Below, in pieces: positions 27,748 to 36,941 of a DNA stretch of 64,000 nt. The stretch comes from Sphingomonas hengshuiensis. GTDB lineage: Bacteria; Pseudomonadota; Alphaproteobacteria; Sphingomonadales; Sphingomonadaceae. The DNA is taken from contig QFNF01000027.1 of assembly GCA_003240755.1 (NCBI GenBank), forward strand, positions 1 through 64,000, read 5' to 3'. The notes beneath the pieces are model-generated. The model had not been told where the DNA came from. It saw nothing but the letters and a program-made list of their open reading frames with translations, and made no database searches. The position numbers and the translations under genes are program-made. Within the stretch, counting starts at the first letter, position 1. Each line of letters opens with the position of its first letter.

Positions 27748-27776
27748 CCGTACCCCCGCGAAGGCCGGGGGTACGG
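27748..27776. repeat. Perfect 10-bp-stem hairpin after the phosphatase gene
   Basis: CCGTACCCCC and GGGGGTACGG pair around GCGAAGGCC, 19 bases after the phosphatase stop. It resembles the single-arm REP units of this genome (GAAGGCCGG core) and can also act as a terminator, though no T-run follows. Confidence 0.6.
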
Positions 27777-27839
27777 GGACGACAAGGGGTGATGGTACGG
27801 CGCTTTGCACCCCGCCCCCCCGCCCCTACATAAGCGGGA

Positions 27840-30248
27840 GTGCGAAGCCTCCCCGCCCCCCTTGCCGACTGGTTCGCCACACGCGGATGGGCGCCGCGCC
27901 GCCACCAGCGCGAGATGCTCGACGTCGCGCAGGCCGGCGACCACGCGCTGCTGGTCGCGGCGACCGGCGCGGGCAAGACACTGGCCGGGTTCCTGCCCAC
28001 CCTCGCCGAACTGATCGAAACCCCGCGCGACGGGCTCCACACCCTCTATATCTCGCCGCTGAAGGCGCTGGCGGTCGATGTGCAGCGCAACCTGCTGACC
28101 CCGATCGCCGAGATGGACCTGCCCATCCGCGTCGAGACCCGCACCGGCGACACCCCGTCCGACCGCAAGGCCCGCCAGCGCGCCAGGCCGCCGCATATCC
28201 TGCTGACCACCCCGGAATCGCTCAGCCTGCTGCTGTCCTATCCCGATGCCGAGCGGCTGTTCGCCTCGTTGCGCACGATCGTCATCGACGAGGTCCACGC
28301 CTTTGCCACCGGCAAGCGGGGCGACCTGTTGTCGCTGTGCCTCACCCGGTTGCAGCGCTTCGCCCCGCGCTTGCGCCGCGTCGCGCTGTCGGCGACGGTC
28401 GCCGATCCCGACGGCTATCGCGCATGGCTCGCCCCCGATGGCGACATCGATGCGGTGACGCTGGTACAGGGCGAACCCGGCGCCGACCCCGATATCCGCA
28501 TCCTGCTGCCGCAGGATCGCATCCCGTGGTCGGGCCATTCGGGCCGCTATGCCGCGGGGCAGGTGATGCGCGAGATCGAGCGCCACCGCACCACCATCGT
28601 GTTCTGCAACACCCGCAGCCTTGCCGAGCTGATCTTCCAGGACCTGTGGCTCGCCAACGACGCGCAGCTCCCGATCGGCGTCCATCACGGCAGCCTCGAC
28701 CGCGAGGCGCGGCGCAGGGTCGAGGCGGCGATGGCCGACGGCAAGCTGCGCGCGCTGGTGGCGACCGCCAGCCTCGACCTCGGCGTCGACTGGGGCGATG
28801 TCGACTGCGTGATCCAGATGGGCGCACCCAAGGGATCGTCGCGCCTGCTGCAACGCATCGGTCGCGCCAACCACCGGCTGGACGAGGTGTCGAAGGCGCT
28901 GCTGGTGCCGGGCAACCGCTTCGAATTTCTGGAGGCGCAGGCGGCCCTCGACGCGGTGGACGCGGGCGAACTCGACGCCGACCTGTTCCGCCCCGGCGCG
29001 CTGGACGTGCTGGCGCAGCATCTGATGGGCTGCGCCTGCGCCGAACCCTTTGCCGCGTCCGACATGCTGGACGAGGTTCGCGGCGCCCTGCCCTATTCGG
29101 CGCTCGACGGCGACACGTTCGACCGCGTGCTGCACTATATCGCGGAGGGCGGCTATGCGCTGAAGGCCTATGACCGGTTCAAGCGGCTGCGGCTCGGCAG
29201 CGACGGGCTGTGGACCGTCACCAGACCGGCGTTCATCGCCCAGCATCGGCTGAACGCGGGCATCATCGTCGACGCGCCGACCCTGGACGTGCGGTTCCGG
29301 AACGGGCGGCGGCTGGGCACGGTCGAGGAATATTTCGCCTCCACCCTGTCGCCCGGCGACACCTTCTTCTTTGCCGGCATGAGTCTGGAGGTGGAGAAGA
29401 TCGAGCTGACCGACCTGGTCGTCCGCGCCAGCAGCAGGCCTGCACGCATCCCCAAATATGGCGGCACGCGCATGGCGCTGTCGACCAACCTCGCCGACCG
29501 GGTGCGCGGGTTTCTCGCCGATCCGTCCGAATGGTCCCGCTTTCCCGATGACGTGCGCGACTGGCTGGAAATCCAGTCGCGCCGCTCGGTCCTGCCGCGC
29601 CCGGGCGAACTGCTGGTCGAAACCTTTCCGCATGACGGGCGGCACTATATGGTCGCCTACAGCTTCGAAGGGTGGAACGCGCACCAGTCGCTCGGCATGC
29701 TGGTCACGCGGCGGATGGAGGCGATGGGGCTGAACCCGATCGGCTTCGTGTCCAACGACTATGCGCTGGCCTGCTACGCGCTCGAACCGATCACCGATCC
29801 GCAGGCGCTGTTCTCGCCCGACATTCTCGAACATGAATTCGTCGACTGGGTACAGGGATCGGCGCTGCTCAAGCGCACCTTCCGCGAAGTGGCGGTGATC
29901 GGCGGGCTGGTCGAGCGCCAGCACCCCGGCAAGCGCAAGACGGGAAAGCAGGTCACTTTCTCGACCGACCTGATCTATGACGTGCTGCGCAAATACGAAC
30001 CCGGCCATCTGCTGCTGCAGGCCGCATGGGAGGACGCGCGGGCGCGGATGACCGATGTCGGGCGGCTGGCAAAGCTGCTGGAAACGGCACAGGCGCGCAT
30101 CCGCCATGTCACGCTCGACCGGGTCAGCCCGCTGGCGGTGCCGGTGCTGGTGCTGATCGGGCGCGAGCGGGTGACGCAGGGCTCCGCCGACGATGCGCTG
30201 CTGGTCGAGGCGGAGGCGCTGGCGGCGCAGGCGATGGCGCTGGACTGA
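27840..30248 (+). CDS. Lhr-like DEXH-box helicase (ligase-associated DNA damage response type)
   Basis: 802 residues. Superfamily 2 motifs: ATGAGKTLAGFLP (Walker A), TTPESLSLLLS, VIDEVHAF (DEVH box), ALSATVAD (motif III), VFCNTRSLAEL, VATASLDLGVDWGDVD and LQRIGRANHR (motif VI). The C-terminal half matches the Lhr-core winged-helix and DEAD-associated domains, including PKYGGTRMALSTNLADRV. Such genes normally sit with an ATP-dependent ligase, an exonuclease and a metallophosphoesterase; none of these follows here, so the usual cluster is missing downstream. GTG start at 27840 inferred; the ribosome site (GGGAG) directly touches it, so the true start may lie slightly downstream. Confidence 0.88.
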   Translation: MRSLPAPLADWFATRGWAPRRHQREMLDVAQAGDHALLVAATGAGKTLAGFLPTLAELIETPRDGLHTLYISPLKALAVDVQRNLLTPIAEMDLPIRVETRTGDTPSDRKARQRARPPHILLTTPESLSLLLSYPDAERLFASLRTIVIDEVHAFATGKRGDLLSLCLTRLQRFAPRLRRVALSATVADPDGYRAWLAPDGDIDAVTLVQGEPGADPDIRILLPQDRIPWSGHSGRYAAGQVMREIERHRTTIVFCNTRSLAELIFQDLWLANDAQLPIGVHHGSLDREARRRVEAAMADGKLRALVATASLDLGVDWGDVDCVIQMGAPKGSSRLLQRIGRANHRLDEVSKALLVPGNRFEFLEAQAALDAVDAGELDADLFRPGALDVLAQHLMGCACAEPFAASDMLDEVRGALPYSALDGDTFDRVLHYIAEGGYALKAYDRFKRLRLGSDGLWTVTRPAFIAQHRLNAGIIVDAPTLDVRFRNGRRLGTVEEYFASTLSPGDTFFFAGMSLEVEKIELTDLVVRASSRPARIPKYGGTRMALSTNLADRVRGFLADPSEWSRFPDDVRDWLEIQSRRSVLPRPGELLVETFPHDGRHYMVAYSFEGWNAHQSLGMLVTRRMEAMGLNPIGFVSNDYALACYALEPITDPQALFSPDILEHEFVDWVQGSALLKRTFREVAVIGGLVERQHPGKRKTGKQVTFSTDLIYDVLRKYEPGHLLLQAAWEDARARMTDVGRLAKLLETAQARIRHVTLDRVSPLAVPVLVLIGRERVTQGSADDALLVEAEALAAQAMALD

Positions 30249-30551
30249 CCCGTCCCCGAACCCGCCTGCGCGGAGCGACCGCACCTGCGGACCAGGCCGA
30301 TTGCGTGTCTGTCCGCGCGGGGCTTCAGCTCGAGAGGAGCCGGGGATGGTCGCGATGCAGGCCGGCCGGTGGCACGATTCGGCAGCGTGCCGATGCCCCG
30401 GGCGGCGTCTCCACAAGAAACTACCATTCCGGCGCAATATAGTTGCAAACTCGAAACGAAATGAGGGATGAGCGGCGAAGGCGCGTATTGACGCCGGGGC
30501 TATATGGCATCGGACTTCCGACAACTTATTGCAAACAAACGGTTTTTTCGT
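30249..30551. other. Intergenic stretch without a supported gene
   Basis: Between the helicase stop and the next receptor promoter I see no convincing coding region; open frames here lack ribosome sites and homology. The last 150 bases become noticeably AT-richer than the surroundings. A short CAAACG...CGTTTG hairpin lies just upstream of the promoter (30537-30554). Confidence 0.6.
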
Positions 30552-30580
30552 TTGACCTGTATATACAGTTGATGTTTGAT
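30552..30580 (+). promoter_or_regulatory. Receptor promoter with embedded TGTATATACA operator
   Basis: TTGACC (30552-30557) and TTTGAT (30575-30580) are spaced 17 bases apart as a sigma70-type promoter. The perfect 12-base palindrome CTGTATATACAG (30557-30568) fills the spacer, an ideal place for a repressor. The core TGTATATACA is of the kind bound by HutC-type GntR regulators and recurs at the start of the GntR gene at 35509-35518. Confidence 0.65.
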
Positions 30581-30618
30581 CCCGTTCCATCACGCCAAGA
30601 TGGACGGGGGACAGATCC

Positions 30619-33324
30619 ATGAAGTTCGTGCCGGCACTCCTCGCCGCAACCTGCCTCACCGCGGCGGCCGCCGCCGCCCAGACCGCGGATCCGGCCGCCC
30701 GGCAGACCGACGCCGCGGGCCCTGAGACCCCGGCCACCGGCGACATCATGGTGACGGGCAGCCGCATTCGCCGACAGGACATTGCGGGCGTCGGGCCGGC
30801 GACCGTGGTATCGGCCGAGCAGATCGAGAACACCGGCATCGTCAACGTCGAGACGCTGCTGCAGCGGCTGCCCGCGAACGCCGGCTTCGCGGGCAACCAG
30901 AGCTCGGCCTATTGGACCGGCAACGGATACGGCACGGCCCAGGTCAACCTTCGCGGGCTCGGCATCAAGCGCACCCTCGTCCTTCTGAACAACCGGCGCC
31001 TCGTCGCCGGCGGGACCGGGGCCAACTCCTCGCCCGACCTCAACATGATCCCGGTCGTCGCGCTCGCGCGGACGGACGTGCTCAAGGACGGCGCGTCGGC
31101 GATCTACGGCGCCGACGCGATGGCCGGCGTCGTCAACCTTGTCACCCGCACGGACTACAACGGAATCGGCATCAGCGCGCGCGGCGGCATCACCGAACGC
31201 GGCGACGGCGGCGACTACACGGTCGATCTGCTCGTCGGGACGCGCGGATCGCGCGGGGGCATCCTCGCGGCCGCGACCTATCAGAAGACCGAGCCGGTCA
31301 ACATGGCAACGCGCGCGCCCTGCTCGCTGGCGGAGACGAGCCGGGGCGCTCTGGCCTGCGTCAACAGCGCCTCGACCGTCGGCGGGCGTGCCGTGCTGCC
31401 GAACGGCCAGCAGATCAACTTCAACCAGGTGCCCGGCGGCAACGGCAACTTCTTCGAGCCCTACAGCGCCGCCAAGCACAACTTCAACTCGAACCCCTTC
31501 CTCTACGCCGTCAGTCCGATCGAACGGATCTCGACCGCGGTCTTCGCCGATTACGATCTGACCGACGGCGTCGAGGCCTTTGGCGAGTTCCTCTATACGC
31601 ACCGCAAGTCGAACCAGATCGCGACGCCGGGGACGCTGCGCAACCTGTCGATCCCGGCCGCGAACCCGACCAACCCGACAGGCCAGAACATCGTGCTGGT
31701 CCAGCGCCGCCTCGCGGAACCGGGACCGCGCCAGTTCTACCAGCGCACGGACACCTGGCAGGGCACGGTCGGCGTGCGCGGAAAACTCGCCAACGACTGG
31801 GCGTGGGAGGTGGCGGGGGCCTATGGTCGCAACACCGCGGTCGACGGCTCGACCAACATCGCCAACCTGCAGCGCGTGGGCCTCTCGCTCGACACGTCGC
31901 GGTGCAGCTTCGCGGCGGGCGCGGCGGTGCCCTGCGCCGACTATCTCGGCTTCGGCGACCTGACGCCCCAGGTGCTGGACTACATCCTGTTCACCTCGCG
32001 CGACACCGGCGGCAACTCGCTGTTCTCCCTGACCGCCGACCTCGATGGCAGCCTCTTCCGACTGCCCGCCGGGCCTGTCTCGTTCGCGACCGGCGTCACC
32101 TACCGCGAGGAAAGGGGCTGGCGTAATCCCGATCCGCTGACGGTCGCCGGGGTCGCCAACACCAACCAGCAGTCGCCGATCTCTGGCGCGACGAAGGCGA
32201 AGGAGGCGTATCTCGAGCTGTCGGTGCCGGTGCTGGCCGACACGCCGTTCTTCCGCTCGCTCACGCTGGACGGCGCCGTCCGCTATTCCGAATACGACCT
32301 GTTCGGCAGCGACTGGAACTACAAGTTCAGCGCCGACTGGACTGTCACCGAAGGGGTGCGCTTCCGCGGCACCTACGGCACCGGCTTCCGCGTGCCGAAC
32401 GTCCCCGAGCTGTTCGGCGGCGTGTCCGAGGGCAATCTGACGACCAGCGACCCGTGCAGCCGATACGCGACCAGCTCCAATGCGACGCTCGTCGCCAACT
32501 GCCGCGCGTCCGGCGTGCCGGCCAACTATGTTCAGCTTGGCACCACGATCCTGACCACGGTCGGCGGCAACCGGGACCTGCAGCCGGAGACGTCGCAGAG
32601 CTGGACCGTGGGCACCGTCCTCCAGCCGCGCGGCATCGTTCCGGGGCTCTCGCTGACCGCCGACTGGTTCGACATCGACATCGACGGCGCGATCCGCGCC
32701 ATCCCGGGATCGACGAAGCTCGCCGTCTGCTACGCCAGCGCCAGCCTCTCCAGCCCGTTCTGCCGCGACTTCACGCGCAGCACGCTGACCGGCGAGGTCA
32801 CGCGCCTGTCGGCCCAGCCGATCAACACCGGGCGCGAGCGGATGAAGGGGCTCGACCTTGGCCTGGTCTACGCGCACACGCTCGGTCGCCTGCAGCTCCA
32901 GGTGGACCTGAACGCGACCTATCTCGACGAATATGTCGTCGAACCCTTCCCGGGTGGCGCGTCGATCGTCTTCGACGGCCGGATCGGCGGCGGCAACGGG
33001 GGCTATCCGCAGTGGCGCGGTTACGGCGTCGCCACCGCGCGCCAGGACGGCGTGGCGTTCACCTGGTCGACCCAGTGGATCGGCAGGGCACAGGACTTCA
33101 ATGCGGCACCCACCGCGATCGGCTATCGCACGCCGGACATATTCTATCACAACGCCCAGGTCGCCTTCGAGATCGACCGGCGGACGCGTTTCCAGATCGG
33201 CGTCGACAACATGTTCGACACGAAGGCACCCTACATCCCGAGCTTCACCGACGGGAACACCGACACGATGACCTATGACCTGCTGCGCCGGCGCTTCTAC
33301 GTCGGCGTCAGAACGGCGTTCTGA
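30619..33324 (+). CDS. TonB-dependent outer-membrane receptor of the metal/PepSY block
   Basis: 901 residues with a signal peptide (MKFVPALLAATCLTAAAAAA). The plug shows IMVTGSRIRRQDIAG, TVVSAEQIENTG, VNVETLLQRLPA, VNLRGLGIKRTLVLLNNRRL, DVLKDGASAIYGADAMAGVVNLVTR, and the barrel ends with RRRFYVGVRTAF. The pattern fits the large iron-complex outer-membrane receptor group of sphingomonads. It is followed after two bases by two PepSY-protein genes, a combination often linked to uptake of metal-siderophore complexes and their reduction. Its promoter carries the putative GntR operator, so expression should be repressed until an effector binds the regulator. Confidence 0.93.
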   Translation: MKFVPALLAATCLTAAAAAAQTADPAARQTDAAGPETPATGDIMVTGSRIRRQDIAGVGPATVVSAEQIENTGIVNVETLLQRLPANAGFAGNQSSAYWTGNGYGTAQVNLRGLGIKRTLVLLNNRRLVAGGTGANSSPDLNMIPVVALARTDVLKDGASAIYGADAMAGVVNLVTRTDYNGIGISARGGITERGDGGDYTVDLLVGTRGSRGGILAAATYQKTEPVNMATRAPCSLAETSRGALACVNSASTVGGRAVLPNGQQINFNQVPGGNGNFFEPYSAAKHNFNSNPFLYAVSPIERISTAVFADYDLTDGVEAFGEFLYTHRKSNQIATPGTLRNLSIPAANPTNPTGQNIVLVQRRLAEPGPRQFYQRTDTWQGTVGVRGKLANDWAWEVAGAYGRNTAVDGSTNIANLQRVGLSLDTSRCSFAAGAAVPCADYLGFGDLTPQVLDYILFTSRDTGGNSLFSLTADLDGSLFRLPAGPVSFATGVTYREERGWRNPDPLTVAGVANTNQQSPISGATKAKEAYLELSVPVLADTPFFRSLTLDGAVRYSEYDLFGSDWNYKFSADWTVTEGVRFRGTYGTGFRVPNVPELFGGVSEGNLTTSDPCSRYATSSNATLVANCRASGVPANYVQLGTTILTTVGGNRDLQPETSQSWTVGTVLQPRGIVPGLSLTADWFDIDIDGAIRAIPGSTKLAVCYASASLSSPFCRDFTRSTLTGEVTRLSAQPINTGRERMKGLDLGLVYAHTLGRLQLQVDLNATYLDEYVVEPFPGGASIVFDGRIGGGNGGYPQWRGYGVATARQDGVAFTWSTQWIGRAQDFNAAPTAIGYRTPDIFYHNAQVAFEIDRRTRFQIGVDNMFDTKAPYIPSFTDGNTDTMTYDLLRRRFYVGVRTAF

Positions 33325-33326
33325 TC

Positions 33327-34040
33327 GTGGCGGCGATCAGATGGCCGCTGACGGTCAGGCGGATCCACAAATGGCTGGCGCTGGTGGTCGGGCTCCAGGT
33401 CCTGCTATGGACCGTCACCGGCTTCTACATGGTGGTCGTGCATATCGACACGATCCATGGCGACCATCTGGTCAAGGCGGCGCCCGTGCCGACGATGGCG
33501 ACGGCGGGGCTGATCCCGCCCGGCCGCATCGCCGCGGCCGCGCCCGGTACCATCGAAGTGCGGCTGCAACAGCGGCTGGGCGTCCCCATCTGGCGCGTCC
33601 AATCGCAGGACGGCCTGGCCGCCTTCGACGCCCGAACCGGATCGCGGCTGGACGAATTGAACGAAGCCGACGTGCGACAGATCGCTGCCAGCCTGTATTC
33701 GGGCAACGCCGCTATCATCCGCGCCACCCGGCTGACCGCCCCGGTGCAGGAACTGGGGAAGCGCAAGCCGCCCTACTGGCAGGTGGAGTTCGCGGGCTGG
33801 AACAGACCCACCCTCTACATCGCGCCGCTCACCGGCGAGCTCATCGCCAGGCGGCACCGGCTCTGGCGCATCTTCGACTTCGCGTGGATGCTGCACATCA
33901 TGGACTATGACGCTCGCACCGACGTCAACAACCCGCTGCTGCGCGTCGCGACCTGGAGCGCCTTCGCCATGGCGATCAGCGGCGCCTGGCTGCTGATCTG
34001 GACATTCCCCAGGCGGAAGAAGAAGAAGGCAAGGGCGTGA
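33327..34040 (+). CDS. PepSY-associated membrane protein 1
   Basis: 237 residues: an N-terminal membrane helix (WLALVVGLQVLLWTVTGFYMVV) preceded by the RRIHKWLA motif, a periplasmic PepSY-like region (about 60-185, with GELIARRHRLWRIFDFAWMLHIMDY) and a C-terminal helix (WSAFAMAISGAWLLIWTF) with a basic RRKKKKARA tail. Proteins of this type occur beside siderophore receptors and are thought to take part in reducing or releasing iron at the inner membrane. GTG start two bases after the receptor stop, and a four-base overlap with the next gene, so one operon. Confidence 0.85.
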   Translation: MAAIRWPLTVRRIHKWLALVVGLQVLLWTVTGFYMVVVHIDTIHGDHLVKAAPVPTMATAGLIPPGRIAAAAPGTIEVRLQQRLGVPIWRVQSQDGLAAFDARTGSRLDELNEADVRQIAASLYSGNAAIIRATRLTAPVQELGKRKPPYWQVEFAGWNRPTLYIAPLTGELIARRHRLWRIFDFAWMLHIMDYDARTDVNNPLLRVATWSAFAMAISGAWLLIWTFPRRKKKKARA

Positions 34041-34768
34041 AGCGCATCCGGTTCTCGCCGCTGCTGTTCCGACGCATCCACAAATGGGTGGGCCTGCTCC
34101 TCGGGCTTCAGTTCATCCTGTGGGCGCTCAGCGGATCGATGATGGCCCTGCTCGATGCCGACGCGGTCGGCGGGCACGACGGACCGGCCATGCCCGCGAT
34201 GCCCGTATCGACGACGGATCTCGTCGATCCGACCATCGCCCTTGGCGGGCGACCGGTCGTCGGCCTCGCGCTGCGCGACCTCGCCGGCCGGCCGGTCTAT
34301 GAGGTCGTCGACCGTGCCGGACCCCGGCTGATCGATGCCGCCACGGGACGGCGGCTTGCGGTCGATCGCCAGCTCGCGACCGCGATCGCCACGCACGGCA
34401 GCACCATGCCGGTCGCGGGCGTGTCGCTCCTCGCCCGGCCGAATCTGGAGGCGAGGGAACATGCGGGTCCCCTGTGGCGCGTCGATTTCCGCGACGCGGA
34501 GCATTCGAGCGCCTACATCTCGGCCACCACCGGACGGCATCTCGTCACGCGCGGCGACACGTGGCGGACGTGGGACTTCTTCTGGATGTTGCACAACATG
34601 GACTATGTGAACCGCAGCAGTTTCAATCATCCGCTCATCATCTTCGTCGCGTTCTGCGTCCTATGGCTCTCGGGGACCGGATTCTATCTGCTGTTCACGA
34701 GCTTCCGGAAGGCCGATTTCCGCTGGATCACGAACCGGTCGAAATCGCGCATGAAGCGGCCGGCCTAG
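34037..34768 (+). CDS. PepSY-associated membrane protein 2
   Basis: 243 residues and clearly paralogous to the preceding protein: RRIHKWVGLLLGLQFILWALSG helix at the N terminus, a His/Met-containing loop (GGHDGPAMPAMPV), the conserved TWRTWDFFWMLHNMDY segment, and a C-terminal helix (HPLIIFVAFCVLWLSGTGFYLLF). The LRRIHKW and WMLH.MDY histidines kept in both copies could bind heme, which would make the pair an electron-transfer unit; this is inference. GTG start overlaps the previous stop. The end overlaps the convergent GntR gene by four bases. Confidence 0.85.
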   Translation: MKRIRFSPLLFRRIHKWVGLLLGLQFILWALSGSMMALLDADAVGGHDGPAMPAMPVSTTDLVDPTIALGGRPVVGLALRDLAGRPVYEVVDRAGPRLIDAATGRRLAVDRQLATAIATHGSTMPVAGVSLLARPNLEAREHAGPLWRVDFRDAEHSSAYISATTGRHLVTRGDTWRTWDFFWMLHNMDYVNRSSFNHPLIIFVAFCVLWLSGTGFYLLFTSFRKADFRWITNRSKSRMKRPA

Positions 34769-35502
34769 TCCGCGCCGACGACGAAGCTCGCGGTCAGCTC
34801 ATAGCGGGCGGCGGGATGGGTCAGCACCGCGTGCGACACCAGCCTGCCGCCGCTCCACGTCCGCCGAACCATGACCAGCGTGGGCTCGCCCGGCATCATG
34901 CCCAGCAGGCGGCGGATCTCGTCGTCGGGCACGCGGGCGAGGACCCGGTGTTCGACCCGCTCGATCGGGGCGATCCGCGACAGATATTCGTTCGGCGTCG
35001 TCCGGTTGAAGTCCTGTTCACCATAGCCGGGTGCGGCGTCCGCCAGCACGAGCCGTTCTTCCAACTGCAGCGGAAATTCCGCCTCGTGATGAACGATCAG
35101 GCTGCGGAAGATGGCGGTGCCCACCACCACGCCGAGCAGCGCAGCATCCGCCGCGTCCGCGCCAAGGGGCTGGTTGCCGATGACGCGCGGACGATAGGCA
35201 TGGCCACGGGACCGGACCTCCTCGGCGATGTTTCGGATCTCGATCAGGTGCCCGATGGGCCTCGCCTCGGCGATGAACGTGCCGGAACCGGGGCGGCGCA
35301 CCAGCACGCCGGCAACGGTCAGCTCGCGCAGCGCCCGGTTGGCGGTCATGCGCGACACGCCGAAGCGCGACACGATCTCCGCCTCGGACGGCACCCGGTC
35401 GCCGGTGGAGAGCCGTCCGGTCCGCACGTCCGCCAGGATCGATTCCTTGATCTCACGATATCGCGGGGTGGTCCCGTCCGCGTTGCCGCCCGCATCTGCC
35501 AT
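34765..35502 (-). CDS. GntR-family transcriptional regulator, HutC subfamily
   Basis: 245 residues. N-terminal winged helix (PRYREIKESILADVRTGRL, DRVPSEAEIVSRFGVSRMTANRALRELTVAGVLVRRPGSGTF) followed by a UTRA effector domain (about 90-240, with NEYLSRIAP, LTHPAARYEL). Best guess: a repressor whose effector opens the TonB receptor-PepSY operon, since the same palindrome TGTATATACA occurs in that promoter and seven bases before this ATG. The ATG at 35502 lacks a good ribosome site; the alternative is the GTG at 35523 with GGGAG close by, in which case the operator lies inside the first codons. Follows copD by 63 bases on the same strand. Confidence 0.9.
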   Translation of the reverse strand: MADAGGNADGTTPRYREIKESILADVRTGRLSTGDRVPSEAEIVSRFGVSRMTANRALRELTVAGVLVRRPGSGTFIAEARPIGHLIEIRNIAEEVRSRGHAYRPRVIGNQPLGADAADAALLGVVVGTAIFRSLIVHHEAEFPLQLEERLVLADAAPGYGEQDFNRTTPNEYLSRIAPIERVEHRVLARVPDDEIRRLLGMMPGEPTLVMVRRTWSGGRLVSHAVLTHPAARYELTASFVVGAD

Positions 35503-35508
35503 GGTGGC

Positions 35509-35518
35509 TGTATATACA
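35509..35518. promoter_or_regulatory. TGTATATACA operator at the start of the GntR gene
   Basis: Perfect 10-base palindrome identical to the core at 30558-30567. It overlaps the translation-start region of the GntR gene, so binding would give autorepression. Two exact copies in 5 kb beside a HutC-type gene are unlikely by chance in DNA this GC-rich. Confidence 0.6.
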
Positions 35519-35565
35519 TCCACGGCTCCCGCGCCACTCGGGATGTGGCTTCCTCCCGATGGCGC

Positions 35566-36435
35566 TCACGCCGGCGCGACGGGATCCAGTGTGCCGAGAA
35601 CCGCCACCACCGCGAGGATCGTCATGCCGAGCGCGAGTTCCATCGACAGGCTCAGCCGCAGCGCCGCAGCCGCGCGCCGTTCGTCGCGCGCCAGCATCTG
35701 CGTCAGGCGCCAGCGATTCACGGCGGCAGGGATCAGCATGGCAAGGAAGGCCAGCAGCTTGAGCCCGAGCAGCCTTCCATATTGCGAAGACGGCAGCATC
35801 GCCATGTCGTCGACGCCGACGACGGCGACGAGATTACAGGCGCCGCTGAGGACGACCGTCGCGACCAGCAGCGAGCCCGTCGCGGAGAACCGGCGAAGCG
35901 AAGCGACCCTGTCACCGATCGAAGCCCGATCGCTCGCCGACGGGAAGTTCATCCGGAGCAGAACGGCGATCGCACCGAGCCAGCCGGCAACCGCCGCAAG
36001 GTGAAGGACGTCGACGAGGCGATGCACGATGCCGGCCGCACCGTCGGAAGTCGCCGCATGCCCGGACCAGGCGAGACTGGCGACGGCCAGCATTGCAAGG
36101 GGCGTCGCGGCACGACGACGTCCAGCGGCAAGGAGCATCGTCGTCACCACAAGCGCCGTCGATCGGACGAGGAAGGCGATGCCGGAACCGGTCTCGATCA
36201 GGACGAAACGGGCGAGTTCGCCGTCGATCGACGACAGCGGTTCCCCCGTCATCGCCTGCATGGTCGAACCGAAGCCGGCGATCGAAACGCCGAGGCCGGA
36301 CAGCGCGAGCCAGGTCAGACCCGATCCGGCGCCATGGTCGCTTCGTCCACGGCGGACGGGATCGATCAGGATGCCCGCCAGTGGCAGGAGGCAGCCATAT
36401 TGCAGAAACCGCAGCGCCGCTTCCGGTTCGATCAT
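35566..36435 (-). CDS. copD: Copper resistance protein CopD family
   Basis: 289 residues with about eight membrane helices. The CopD core is visible around IVHRLVDVLHLAAVAGWLGAIAVLL, with histidines in helices (GHAATSDGAAGIVHR, VLHLAA) that could carry copper, and LLGLKLLAFLAMLIPAAVNRWRL near the C terminus. CopD moves copper across the inner membrane, usually taking it from CopC. ATG at 36435, five bases after the copC stop, so the two are cotranscribed. The gntR gene follows on the same strand. Confidence 0.87.
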   Translation of the reverse strand: MIEPEAALRFLQYGCLLPLAGILIDPVRRGRSDHGAGSGLTWLALSGLGVSIAGFGSTMQAMTGEPLSSIDGELARFVLIETGSGIAFLVRSTALVVTTMLLAAGRRRAATPLAMLAVASLAWSGHAATSDGAAGIVHRLVDVLHLAAVAGWLGAIAVLLRMNFPSASDRASIGDRVASLRRFSATGSLLVATVVLSGACNLVAVVGVDDMAMLPSSQYGRLLGLKLLAFLAMLIPAAVNRWRLTQMLARDERRAAAALRLSLSMELALGMTILAVVAVLGTLDPVAPA

Positions 36436-36440
36436 CGCGT

Positions 36441-36818
36441 TCAGCGGACCGAGAAGGCGTGCTTGCCGGTGATCCGATGCGTGTCGGCCCCGACGACAGC
36501 CCAATCGACGCGATACGAACCCGCCGGCAGCGGCGTGGCGCTCGTCAGGACGATCGCCTTGCCATCGGGCGAGAGCGTCGTCGACACGCCCGGCATCTTC
36601 ATGTCGGGATGGTCGGCCGTGCCGGGCATGCCGGTCATGACGAGGGTCGCCGTCGACAGCCTGGGCATCAGCCGCTCGCTGAACATCAGGCGCACCGTGC
36701 CGGTCCTCGGCGCAGTCGCATTGGCCGCGGGGGTCGCGGACAGCAACTTCGGATGCGCCATCGCGGGCGACGCGTACGCAGCCAGCGCGGCCGTAATGAG
36801 CAGGTGGCGGAACGTCAT
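36441..36818 (-). CDS. copC: Periplasmic copper-binding protein CopC family
   Basis: 125 residues. The signal peptide (MTFRHLLITAALAAYASPAMA) is predicted to end just before HPKLLSATPAANA, giving a mature protein with an N-terminal histidine, as in CopC Cu(II) sites. The other ligand region VVGADTHRITGKHAFSV is also present, and a Met-rich stretch (MTGMPGTADHPDMKMPG) suggests an additional Cu(I) site. It would hand copper to CopD. AGGAG lies six bases before the ATG at 36818. Divergent from the sigma-factor operon, with a 123-base shared intergene. Confidence 0.9.
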   Translation of the reverse strand: MTFRHLLITAALAAYASPAMAHPKLLSATPAANATAPRTGTVRLMFSERLMPRLSTATLVMTGMPGTADHPDMKMPGVSTTLSPDGKAIVLTSATPLPAGSYRVDWAVVGADTHRITGKHAFSVR

Positions 36819-36941
36819 CAAAATCTCCTATCCTCTACGCCATCAACGTACGCACCGGATGCGTCCGCCCCTCGCCGTGCCGCGTGGTTGAGGGGTGGAC
36901 GCTCGAACTGCGTAGGGAAGGCGCGGACTGAAAGAACGAAC

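Noticed and set aside
27585..30896. Open frame of 1103 codons antisense to the helicase gene
   Set aside because: Low-complexity Arg/Gln/Val composition without motifs; the plus strand carries an intact helicase with all SF2 motifs.
30526..33150. Open frame of 874 codons antisense to the TonB receptor
   Set aside because: Shadow of a real receptor gene in GC-rich DNA; no recognisable domain.
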